DNA of 64,000 nt. Source: Protonemura montana. Its lineage: Eukaryota > Arthropoda > Insecta > Plecoptera > Nemouridae. The notes beneath the pieces were generated by a model. It ran no database searches. It was not told where the DNA came from and worked only from the letters and a program-made list of their open reading frames with translations. The position numbers and the translations under genes were made by a program. Numbering within the stretch: the stretch's first letter is position 1; each line of letters begins with the position of its first letter. Below are positions 44,901 through 54,050 of the stretch, piece by piece. The stretch is taken from assembly GCA_947568835.1 (NCBI GenBank), contig OX387608.1:15662001-15726000 (forward strand), given 5' to 3'.

Positions 44901-47446
44901 GCGGTGCTGCCATGGTGCTGCATAATACGACCGGTGGTATTATATAACCCCGACCTACAGCGGTCATTTGGCGGTGCTACCATGGTGCTACATAATACGA
45001 CCGGTGGTATTATATAACCCCGACCTAGAGCGGTTATTTGGCGGTGCTACCATGGTGCTACATCATACGACCGGTGGTATTATATAACCCCGACCTAGAG
45101 CGGTCATTTGGCGGTGCTGCCATGGTGCTACATAATACGACCGGTGGTATTATATAACCCCGACCTAGAGCGGTCATTTAGCGGTGCTACCATGGTGCTA
45201 CATAATACGACCGGTGGTATTATATGTTCTCAAACTAGAGCGGCACTTTTCTACAATGCTAGAGTTTGTTGATTTCATTACCACTAGCAACCGGTATTAC
45301 GGAGGTGCTACGACGGTAGCATCATCAAGAAGACATACTGGGTTTTAGTTGATCATCACAGTGCAGTGAGGACAAAGCAAACAATTGCATGAAGGGTTAC
45401 TGAAGCCAGAGTCACTGATTTCGAACTCGAGGCACTGGAAACAAACGACGAACTCACCACAACAATCTGTTTCTCCAGCTCCTGTATTTCCCTGACAAAC
45501 TGTTGCTGTCTCTCTTGCTCTAACACCACCAGGGCTTGCTGTCTCTCTCGCTCCAATGCAGCCAAGGCTTGTTTTCTCTCTCTTTCCAACGCCGCTTCGG
45601 CTCGTTGCCTCTCTTTCTCTTGCACGGCGGCAGCGTGCTCTCGCTCTTTCTCTTGCGCTGCGACAGCTTGCTGTCTCTGTTGCTCCAGTGCGGCTGCGAA
45701 TACATCCGTCTCTCTCTGGGGCATATTTCGCTGCCCGACTGGCTTGTCCACCTAGTCAAAGAGCATGCGTTGGGTTACAGAAAGGTTTCCATGGCAACAG
45801 CAAGTTACCAAGTTTGCTCAGAGCACCAACCTCCATAGGCTCACAGTTCGATGCCAGCTCCATTGCCGTGGAAACGGTCGTTGCGGGTCGGATGAGGGGA
45901 GCGCTGACGTTCGCTTGTTGTCGAGGACCGTCTGTTGCCATGGTGACCAGTCTGCGACAAAGAAGACGATGCACAACGACCTTTTGGTCAAAATGGTTTC
46001 ACAATTCCTCTTGCCTAGAAACTAAAATAGTATGGAAGTCCACTTCTTCCAATGGATGAAAGGCGTTATTATAATTTAGTATGTTCTACTTTTACTACTG
46101 GTATTAAATCAGACTTCTGTTATGATCTTTTTCGTTAATTTTTTATGTTCATTAATGCGTTCCTGTGGCAGATTTCCTAACTACTAGCAGCAGTTAGTTC
46201 TCCTATAAGGATGGAATATCTGTGCAAGCTTTATCTGTGCTAGTCTTTGCCTTATAAGGATGGAATATCTGTGCAAGCTTTATCTGTGGTAGTCTTTGCC
46301 TCATAAGGATGGAATATCTGTGTAAGCTTTTTCTGTGGTAGTCTTTGCCTCATAAGGATGGATGTGTAAGTTTTGTCTGTAGCCATGGATTCGATACCTG
46401 AGCAGGGCGCGGCCACCGGTAAGGCCTATGTCGCGGAGGGCCGTGCTCTGGAGTGCATCCTGGCCCGCTACCTCCCTGCGCAGATAAACGACCGCTGAGC
46501 TGGAGTTTCGGTCCTCGGGGGCCAACGAGGTCAGCACATCCCATAGGTTGACTGCAAGGGAAGAAGCACCCTGGGATGATCAGTCAGGTCTTGATATCAC
46601 ACATTTTTCCAATGCACATTTATTGTTGGTGCCTAGAAATAGCACCATGACCAAGCAGTTCAGAGATCGGCACTAGGTGTTATTGCTTGAACGTAAAGTA
46701 AATTTAAAGAAAGAAAAATATTTGCAAATGCTTTCAGATGCAATGGGCTTACATCAAGAATAAAATCTAGATGAAAAGAGAGATTATATGAATGGCTACA
46801 GATTAATAAACATATAAATAAATAGCTCCACTTGCAGGCAGAGGATGCAGGTTACAAGCGGCTCTCACCTGTTGGCATGAAGTCCCCGCTGATCCGTTTG
46901 CCGGACTCCAGCTGCAAGACCAAACTGACTGCTGATTCAGTCCGAGCTTTGGCTGCTTCAGCCATCTCCAGGCTAGCTAGGTTCGGGAGGCCAGAGAACC
47001 GGATAACTGCAGTCAAGTCTAGCGAACGGTTCTGATGTCTGGAAACAAACATGCGTTCAGAATTGCGTCCTACTCGACTAGCTGTGCTCAGGGTGATCGT
47101 AAAAATAGATATACCTGAGTTCGAACGCCTCTGACTTGAAGCCTTGCTTCCTGCATACTTCTTCGAGGATCTAACAATTGGAAAAGAGAGTTTGGAGGTT
47201 AGAAGATTACAGAATCTGTTAACCGCTTTTTCGACAAAATAATTACAATAAAAATATAGCAAACCAGTAGACAGACAAATCAGTAGAGTTTTAAGTTAAT
47301 TTTTTAATGGAAATTTTAGTAATTCTTTTACCAAAGACGTTAAAGCCCCGATTATTTACCTGCAGGATTGTTGTATTCGGTGTCACCTTCACGACCTGTC
47401 GTCGCCCGTTCGGTGCCAGAACGCTGACTGAAGTGATTGAAGCCAT
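41952..47446 (-). CDS. ASPSCR1: ASPSCR1 / TUG, UBX-domain GLUT4 tether, 10 exons
   Basis: TUG binds p97/VCP and tethers GLUT4 vesicles in vertebrates. Exons: 47446-47360, 47170-47115, 47038-46869, 46551-46398, 45951-45831, 45751-45458, 44678-44551, 43886-43684, 43097-42920, 42123-41952 (TAG); phases close to 520 aa (human about 553). Seen: first ubiquitin-like domain SVSVLAPNGRRQVVKVTP; second with VNLWDVLTSLAP and IGLTGGRALLR; a Gln/Glu/Arg coiled coil (residues about 197-294, ERERQQAL units); DDFYETTVDDARVLYRDLK; UBX-like VIRVQFPDRAVLQATFRP and TLFTTPP; C-terminal GRVPKWFK. The exon-7 donor GT|gtgagt at 44550 gives a gapless match to human LKSERKRLEEAPLVT; the exon-5 donor (45830) is the least certain. 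Confidence 0.93.
42600..42890 (+). mobile_element. tRNA-like element, full copy (ASPSCR1 intron 9)
   Basis: Order: gacaggttgtgacgtgatat, cctcttggttctactccttg, inverted repeat cgtctcaaaaag, tRNA-like core 42777-42848 (gtccaagtagctcaatggtt ... gtccccgtttgggc), inverse repeat tttttgagacgg, then an aataataaaa tail. Confidence 0.75.
43110..43590. mobile_element. Foldback family B copy (ASPSCR1 intron 8)
   Basis: Both complete arms: aactgtgttctgaatgctaa at the left and agtagacatgagtctaaaaa at the right, around gattgggattttatttccga. Confidence 0.8.
44140..44375. mobile_element. Foldback family B copy (ASPSCR1 intron 7)
   Basis: Shortened foldback with gggttttgactaccaagtga and, inverted, aaacccagttgaaatagttt and agtagacatgagtctaaaaa. 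Confidence 0.75.
44795..45350 (+). repeat. 70-bp tandem array plus its parent dispersed repeat
   Basis: 44795-45230 holds about six 70-bp units (cgacctagagcggtcatttg, ggcggtgctaccatggtgct, acataatacgaccggtggta). It runs directly into 45231-45350, a copy of the dispersed repeat also at 12760. Lies in ASPSCR1 intron 6. Confidence 0.92.
46205..46380 (+). repeat. 49-bp minisatellite in ASPSCR1 intron 4
   Basis: Three to four units of aaggatggaatatctgtgca + agctttatctgtgctagtc, the same unit as in TGS1 intron 12. The array ends about 17 bp from the exon-4 donor at 46397. Confidence 0.88.
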
Positions 47447-49893
47447 TCGAAGACTTACCTCGCGTAGAGAAATAAGTTTGTAGAAGTTATATTCAAATCG
47501 TTGGTCCGATCTAATTCTCGGATTGACAATTACTTGACCCAAAAAGTTACTAAACTCTCGTCATGAACATGACGCCGCACATGCGACTGGCGGCTGCCAT
47601 TTCTTCGGAACGCATCGAACAGCTGACTCGCGAGGCGAGGGACATTTTAAACAATCTCACAACCTAATCTTTATTCCATGATCTTATTACAGACAAGCTT
47701 TCCAGAATTCCGGAAGATGAACATTTGCATTCCGATTCAATATATTTTTGAAACTTCTTTTGAACTACTCAAAAAGTCTAAGAGCCAGTCAGTCAATTAG
47801 TTTCAGGGAAATTCTTAAGCTTGTCCATCAGGCACAGCAGGATTATAATATCAAATATTTGTACATGACAACAAACCAATTTCCATGGCATTACTTATCA
47901 AGTAATACAAGTAAGTACTTATCAAGTATTATCAAGTAAGTCCTGATTATATATTCTTTCGTACTTTCTTTGCAAAGAAGTGGGCACCAAAGCTGTAGTC
48001 TACTAATTGGAAATTGCTTGCCCGAGACGGATTCATATCGATGTCCTTACCTTGCTCCTCTCTACCAGCAGGGTAGCAATATCAGAACAAGGACAACAGG
48101 AACAATGGAAATTTTAGAACAAGCAAAGCAATTCTTTTAGCTCGATTGATTAAAGAGTGGAAAACAGAGACATGCATTTGTTGGTATAGTTTAACTTATT
48201 TCATGTGAACAGCTTTGGCTATCTTTAAGGAAGTAAATAATAACCTGAGTCAATATCACCGTTGAGTGTAGGATTTAGGTAGAGTTTCAACGTCAATGTT
48301 ACAGTCTCTGCGTGAAAGATGGCCGCCAAATGACTACCTTACCGACAAAAATGCAGAGTACCGGAACATCACGTTAAGTGGAGCCACTGTCGTATGAATT
48401 TTAATTTTGATATTTCTCGTAAGTTAACTCTCTTTTGAGACTTTTCATGCTCAAAAAATCTCCATCAATGTTTACCTCAACGATTGATACACATGTAACG
48501 ATATTAAAAAGCGAGTAACCTACTATAAATATCGAAATTAAATTTCATACGACAGCGGAACAGCCGACAAAGGAAAATGGCCAAGCAAATCGGGATCAAT
48601 TACAAAAAAAACATGGAGATAAATCGCACGCCTCGCCTTTATTTCGCCAACCGCATTCAAAAATAGACCGTCGCCATCTTCTCGGCGACCGGCGAGATTC
48701 GCTTCGTGAGGCACTTTCCTAAACCCTATAGCTCCTAATCGAGCAAATATCAGCAAAACGTAAAAGTCGGATAAAAAAGCGTGAGACGGGCCTCTTGCTG
48801 CAGAGGCCAATCCGAGATGAGACCAACTGCCAATCACGATCCAACTTCGGCAAGAATTCGTCACCCCCTTCCCCCTGTTTGCGCTTTTATCGCCAGGGCA
48901 ACCAGCACCCTGGCAACGCCTGCAAGCGTCCCCTGATCGAGGTTAACCACTAAATAAAACATCACTAGAATCAGATCTGTGGCCGCCGGGAGCCTGGTAG
49001 CGAGGCTATTGATTTCCGTTGCTGGAAGCGAGCCAAGATGGCCGACATCACCGCCTTCTAGATGGCGTTGCGGTCGGCCATTTTGTCTCTCTAATCTAGC
49101 ACCAGAGGCATAATATTTTCAGAATTAAAAATAGCTCACAAAGAGCTTCCTTGGCAACATTAAAGCTGTCAAGAAAGCTAGAGAACTGATTCCTTATAAG
49201 AGTGGACATAATTCTGAAAATATTAAACTTAACTTGTGTACGCCTGAGTATTTACAGCGATTTTCTTGGGTTTAAAATCATTTAACAACTAAACAGCCCG
49301 GTTTTGAGGCTTAATAAATAGCAAACCGCCCCCCCCCGACGGAGGCCAAGCGTGCCCTGCGCGAGGCTAGACTTGTCCGAGTTTAAACAGCGACCGAACA
49401 AGCCCGAAAAGCCGTCCTGTAATAAAAAGTCTGAGTACGAGGCTAACCCTGCGCGAGGCTATCTCACGTTGCCGGTAGTGAAAACGGTCACGTGCATCTT
49501 CGCAAACAGGCCCTGTTAGAGGCTATGTGCACTGCGCCCTGTGCAAGGCTATCACACTTTTTCTTAATCTAAAAAGCCACGCTCGAGACAACAAAAAAAA
49601 ACACCCTTCCGCGAGGCTTAATACAACGTTTCACCTGTTTCGAGGCTAAATACTTCGCAAAGATAGCGACGCTTCATGCCAGAGGCCCGTTCGAGGCTAT
49701 CCATCCATCTCCATGGTTACAACGTCCAGGGCGGAGACTAATCCACCCTTGTTAGAGGCTACCCAAGTTATCACTTCCTGGTTTCAGCCACAATAGCCCT
49801 TGTTCGAGGCTACCTGTCAATTTCACGAGCCATTCTTCTCGAGTCAGCGTATAAAAAGCCCTGACCGAGGCTAAATTATGACCCTGCTCGAGG
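47447..49893. other. Intergenic: short divergent ORF, truncated foldback copy, motif array
   Basis: No full gene seen. On the plus strand 47563-47667 is a 34-codon ORF starting ATGAACATGACG; the minus strand has a 16-codon ORF starting at 47600 that would be a uORF of ASPSCR1. 48259-48556 is a foldback element lacking the end of its right arm. A perfect 16-bp inverted repeat (aatattttcagaatta) occurs at about 49112 and 49210. From 49290 a CGAGGCTA motif array leads into the 3' end of the glycosyltransferase. Confidence 0.6.
48259..48556. mobile_element. Foldback element A copy, right arm truncated
   Basis: The left arm is complete (ccgttgagtgtaggatttag). The right arm stops after catacgacag. 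Confidence 0.8.
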
Positions 49894-49900
49894 CTAGAAG
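49290..49900 (+). repeat. Interspersed CGAGGCTA motif array downstream of the GT31 gene
   Basis: A dozen or so short motifs of the form CCCTGNNCGAGGCTA at irregular spacing of about 25-80 bp (for example gcgcgaggcta, ttcgaggctac, accgaggctaa). The last copies run to the stop codon of the glycosyltransferase. Several contain TAGCC...GGCTA, able to form a small hairpin. Confidence 0.75.
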
Positions 49901-52900
49901 CACTTGTTCTGTCTTCGGGTTCCGCGAGCGGCGGTGCGCTTGTCGCCGGGGGCAACGGGGGGCGGAGGCGAGGGGCGGACGCAGACGCGGGGCTCGGCGA
50001 GGCGGCGCCAGATTGCCCGCAACGCGTCTGGTCGGAGGCGATGCGAAGTTACGACGCCGTTGTCGGCGTAGACGCACGGCTCCAGCGGACGGCGCGCGAA
50101 CGTGAAGGCGGCGCTGTCGCGGGGACGTACACCTGGTAGGTAGGGTGAGGATTAGACTCTCAAGGTTGGGCAACCATCATACACACGACCAGTTCTGTTC
50201 GGGAGAGAGGTTGGAGGAATGAAAGTTAAGCAGCACTGCACTGGGTCAGGTATTGGATGGGTGACCATCTTACACATGACCAGTTCTGTTTGGGAGAAAG
50301 GTTGGAGGGATGAAAGTTAAGCAACACTGCGCTGGGTCAGGTATTGGATGGGTGACCACCATACACATGACCAGTTCTGTTCGGGAGAGAGGTTGGAGGG
50401 ATGAAAGTTAAGCTACACTGCACTGGGTCAGGTATTGGATGGGTGACCATCATACACATGACCAGTTCTGTTCGGGAGAGAGGTTGGAGGGATGAAAGTT
50501 AAATAACACTGCACTGGGTCAGGTATTGGATGGGTTTTAATTGTTTAATCTCCCGTTCCCCGGGCTAAGCTACTCGGGACTCACCTGCCGCCCGAGCGCA
50601 GATGCCCGTGATAAAGACGTCCTCAAGATGGAAGAGTCGCGTGGCCATCGCAGCTCGAAACAGCCGCAGCGCGACATCGCGTGACATTACGTAGCCCGTG
50701 CCCGACAGGTAGTTGGGGTAGACGCGCGCCGGGTACATGTACCGTGGGGCGTACCTGCAAGCGCAAGCATCGAGTCTTGTAGGAGGTTGCTACTAAAACC
50801 TTGTCAAAACCATGGAACGAAATTTACATCGAAATATAATATAATTGGTTGGTTAGTAAAAAACCCCTATTCGTTTGGGATTTTATTTCAGAAAATACAA
50901 AATACATTAGTTTTTAGGTTATTGACCCTAAATATTTTATTTAGATGCATTTAGGATGCTTGTACTCGGTAATTGTTATAATTTTATGTGGTTCTTTTGT
51001 TATTGGAAAATTGTCAGGACTGCTCTAACCCTTCATAAAGTAACAGGTATAAGTTACAAAACGTTAGGAAATTTAGTTGTTCTTCACTTAGCATTCAAAA
51101 CCCATTTCAAATAGTTTTTCTTAATGAAACGCGAACATGATTGTTCTCCGTTGAAGAGTCACGTACCACTTGCTGTCTGCCTGCGTCGTGATTGGCCGGG
51201 CCCCGCAGATCAACGACCCCAGCAACAGGTTGGTTGTCTTGCCTGCGTGCAGCATGGACAGCAGGTGCTTCACGCTGACAAACATGTCGTCGTCGGTCTT
51301 CATGAGGAATCTTACGCCCGCGCAGTTGGCAACCAGCTTCAGCATCATCGCAGACTTGAGCGTCAGGTTGTTGTAAGTGTCGGCAAAGTCCTCAACGACG
51401 GTGTCGCCGAAGACGGAGCTTTCAGCGTCCACAGCTTCCTGGAGGCACGACGGGGAAACTTTGTGGTTGGGGAGGGAAACAGAGTTGTTTGGGGGTTGGG
51501 GTTGATTCCCCATTCGAGGGGATCCCTTATCCCACCCCGCGAAAACTGGAATGTGTCTGCACAGATGGCTCAGTTCCCAAGTAGAAATGCCAGAATAACC
51601 AAAAAACACTGCAATCGTTGAGTTTGCAGGTTCTAGTTAGAGACAGAACGTTAATGTTAAACCGTTGAGTGTGCAGGTTCTAGGTAGAGACAGAACGTTT
51701 ATGTTAAACCATTGAGTGTGCAGGTTCTAGGTAGAGACAGAATGTTGATGTTAAACCGTTGAGTGTGCAGGTTCTAGGTAGAGACAGAACGTTGATGTTA
51801 AACCGTTGTGTGTGCAGGTTCTAGGTAGAGACAGAACTTTAATGTTAAACCGTTGAGTGTACAGGTTCTAGGTAGAGACAGAACGTTAATGTTAAACCGT
51901 TGAGTGTGGAGGTTCTAGGTAGAGAAATAACGTCAATGTTACAGTCTCTGCGTGAAAGATGGCCGCCAAATGACTACCTTACCGACAAAAATGCAGAGTA
52001 CAGGAACATCAAGTTAAGTGGAGCCACTGTCGTATGAAATTTAATTTCGATATTTTTCGTAGGTTACTCGCTTTTTAATATCGTTACGTGTTTATCAATT
52101 GTTGAGGTAAATATTGAAGGAGATATTTTGAAAAAAGTCACAAAAGTGAGTTAACCTACGAGAAATATCGAAATTAAATTTCATACGACAGTGGCTCCAC
52201 TTAACGTGATGTTCCGGTACTCTGCATTTTTGTCGGTAAGGTAGTCATTTGGCGGCCATCTTTCACGCAGAGACTGTAACATTGACGTTGTTTCTCTACC
52301 TATAACCTACACTCAACGGTGCAATCAATCTATAGTTGACCGTACAAAATTGAGTCATTTACAAAAATCGGCGATCCTTTTCCCTCAACATATCTGACGT
52401 GCCTGTATAACTGAACTAGGATACGAACTTGGGACCTCCCAAATCACCTCATCATTACCTGCGCCGTTGCGTTGTCGGTCTCTCCGAGGAGGAACAGAAC
52501 ACGCGCACTAAGTCCCCGCAACGCTTGCTCCGAGGCCCAGGTCTCGCGTATTGCGTTGCGTGCGTCAACGTTGCCCGGCGCCGAGCAGACGACGATGAGA
52601 AGCTGAGTCGGTGAGCGGCAAGACAACGTCGGCCAGCGCAGCGCAGTCGCGTTGTCGGGACGAACGTAGCGGCGGAGATCACGCGGAGCATCGCGTGGCC
52701 AGCCCGGGACGGAACCTGCGTTACGATTGGTCGAAGGCGGAGCTTACATCAGCTTGGGGCTGGACTCTGTTTTTAATAAGGTGGCTGAAAGTCTGTTGAT
52801 GTCAACAAAATTGATTGAGTCTTATTCAAGAAGTAGAGAGACTCTGACATTTTAAATGTATCTGCAAACCTTTTAAGGAGCTATCAAAGGAGAGAATGCA

Positions 52901-53625
52901 ATGCTTTGGAATCAGCTTAATAATCATTCAACTATTTGGGTTTTTTTTATACAAATATTGCCATTGAATAAAATAAATATATATTTATTTTATTATTATT
53001 AACACTGTAACCGTCTCAAAAATTGATGCCCAAACGGGGACTCAAACCCCGATCTCCACCTGTCGCGGGTGTTGCTCTGAACCATTGAGCTACTTGGACA
53101 CTGGCTTTTTGAGAAAATGTTAGTGTATTTGATGAGAATGACAGTTCTCCAAGAAGTAGAACCAAGAGGCTGTGAATAATCACAGTCACTCTGATTCTAG
53201 TGACGCTATATCACGTCACAACCTGTCAAACTGTAAATATATTTACATATTGTTTAACAATCATCATCAAACTAAATCATCATCACTTTCATACGGCGAC
53301 AATATTCTGTGTTTATTTGGCCAAAATGTGTTTTCAAACAAGAGGAAACTCTTCCAGTAAATGCTAGACAGGATAAATGACCAGGCATGACATGGCAGAG
53401 TTCAAGGTGCTTACCTGCAGGCCGGGCTGCCGCCAGGTCCCGTGCCGATCTGTACGTTGCCGGGACGTAAGCGACGAGCAGCAAACATGTGAGCAGGGAA
53501 CCAATCAGAACGCAACGATACGCACGCCGACCCCCTCCCACCTCGTCGCCGCGGTGGGAGGCAGAGCTTGCAGGGGGGTGCGGAGCCGGGCGGACGGTAT
53601 AAGGGATCAGGTGAGCTCGGTCCAT
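49894..53625 (-). CDS. Beta-1,3-galactosyltransferase family (GT31), 5 coding exons
   Basis: Golgi type II enzyme adding beta-1,3-linked sugar to glycans. Exons 53625-53415, 52715-52459, 51438-51167, 50754-50585, 50132-49894 (TAG); phases close to 382 aa. Seen: cytosolic head then a membrane anchor at about residues 36-55 (CVLIGSLLTCLLLVAYVP); stem; LLIVVCSAP and NAIRETWA; DFADTYNNLTLK; metal-binding DDD in FLMKTDDDMFV (205-207); SKWYAPRYMYP; NYLSGTGYVMS; HLEDVFITG with the EDV motif (291-293). All key residues are present. A strong acceptor (gtccccag) lies 9 nt before the ATG, so a noncoding 5' exon and the promoter lie upstream, beyond 53.63 kb. The exact sugar specificity (B3GALT, B3GNT or brainiac type) cannot be told. 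Confidence 0.88.
50165..50545 (+). repeat. 5S-rRNA-like tandem array, 91-bp unit (GT31 intron 4)
   Basis: Four plus-strand units, each with ccagttctgttcgggaga, gatgaaagttaagcaacact and gtattggatgggtgaccat. It starts about 40 bp from the exon-4 donor. Confidence 0.92.
50845..51125. mobile_element. Foldback family B copy (GT31 intron 3)
   Basis: From ggttggttagtaaaaaaccc to aaacccatttcaaatagttt. Only one full arm is kept. Ends about 40 bp from the exon-3 donor. Confidence 0.75.
51612..51900 (+). repeat. 48-bp tandem array made from the end of foldback element A
   Basis: About six units of ccgttgagtgtgcaggttct + aggtagagacagaacgttaatgttaaa. This corresponds to the outermost part of the foldback arm; the array joins the foldback copy at 51898. 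Confidence 0.92.
51898..52319. mobile_element. Foldback element A copy (GT31 intron 2)
   Basis: Complete element with both arms, preceded by the tandem expansion of its own left end. Confidence 0.88.
52975..53230 (-). mobile_element. tRNA-like element, full copy (GT31 intron 1)
   Basis: Minus-strand copy with tRNA-like core 53028-53099, flanks tttttgagacggtt and ctcaaaaagccag, and the outer part ending gacaggttgtgacgtgatat. Confidence 0.75.
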
Positions 53626-53689
53626 CGCCGCTGCCTGGGGACAAACGCGGGGCAAAAAGTTAGGTTAAAGATAAGTTGTTAGATACACA

Positions 53690-54050
53690 TAATTGGTTAG
53701 TTAGTAAAAAACGCCTATTTGTTCGGGATTTTATTTCGGAAAATACAAAATACGTTAGTTTATGGATCAGTAAGCTAGACCTTAATGGTCAACCATATAT
53801 TTGGATAGCTGTCGATTTTTAAATAAATTGATTTTCTTGCTCTATTGACTCTGATTATTTTATTTAGATGCATTTAGGAAGCTTGAACTTGGTAATTGTT
53901 ATAATTTTTGTGGTTCTTTTTTATCGGAATATCGACAGGAATGCTCTTATTCTTGATAAAGTAACAGGTACAAGTTACGAAACGTTGGGAAATTTAGTTG
54001 TTCTTCACTTAGCATTTAAAACCCAGTTGAAATAGTTTTTGTTACGACGT
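53690..54050. mobile_element. Foldback family B copy upstream of the GT31 coding start
   Basis: From ttggttagttagtaaaaaac to aaacccagttgaaatagttt, with about 80 bp of unrelated sequence at 53760-53840. Confidence 0.75.

Noticed and set aside
53626-53655. Upstream ATG for the glycosyltransferase (10 extra residues)
   Set aside because: It lies on the intron side of a strong splice acceptor at 53635-53636, so it is probably not in the mRNA.
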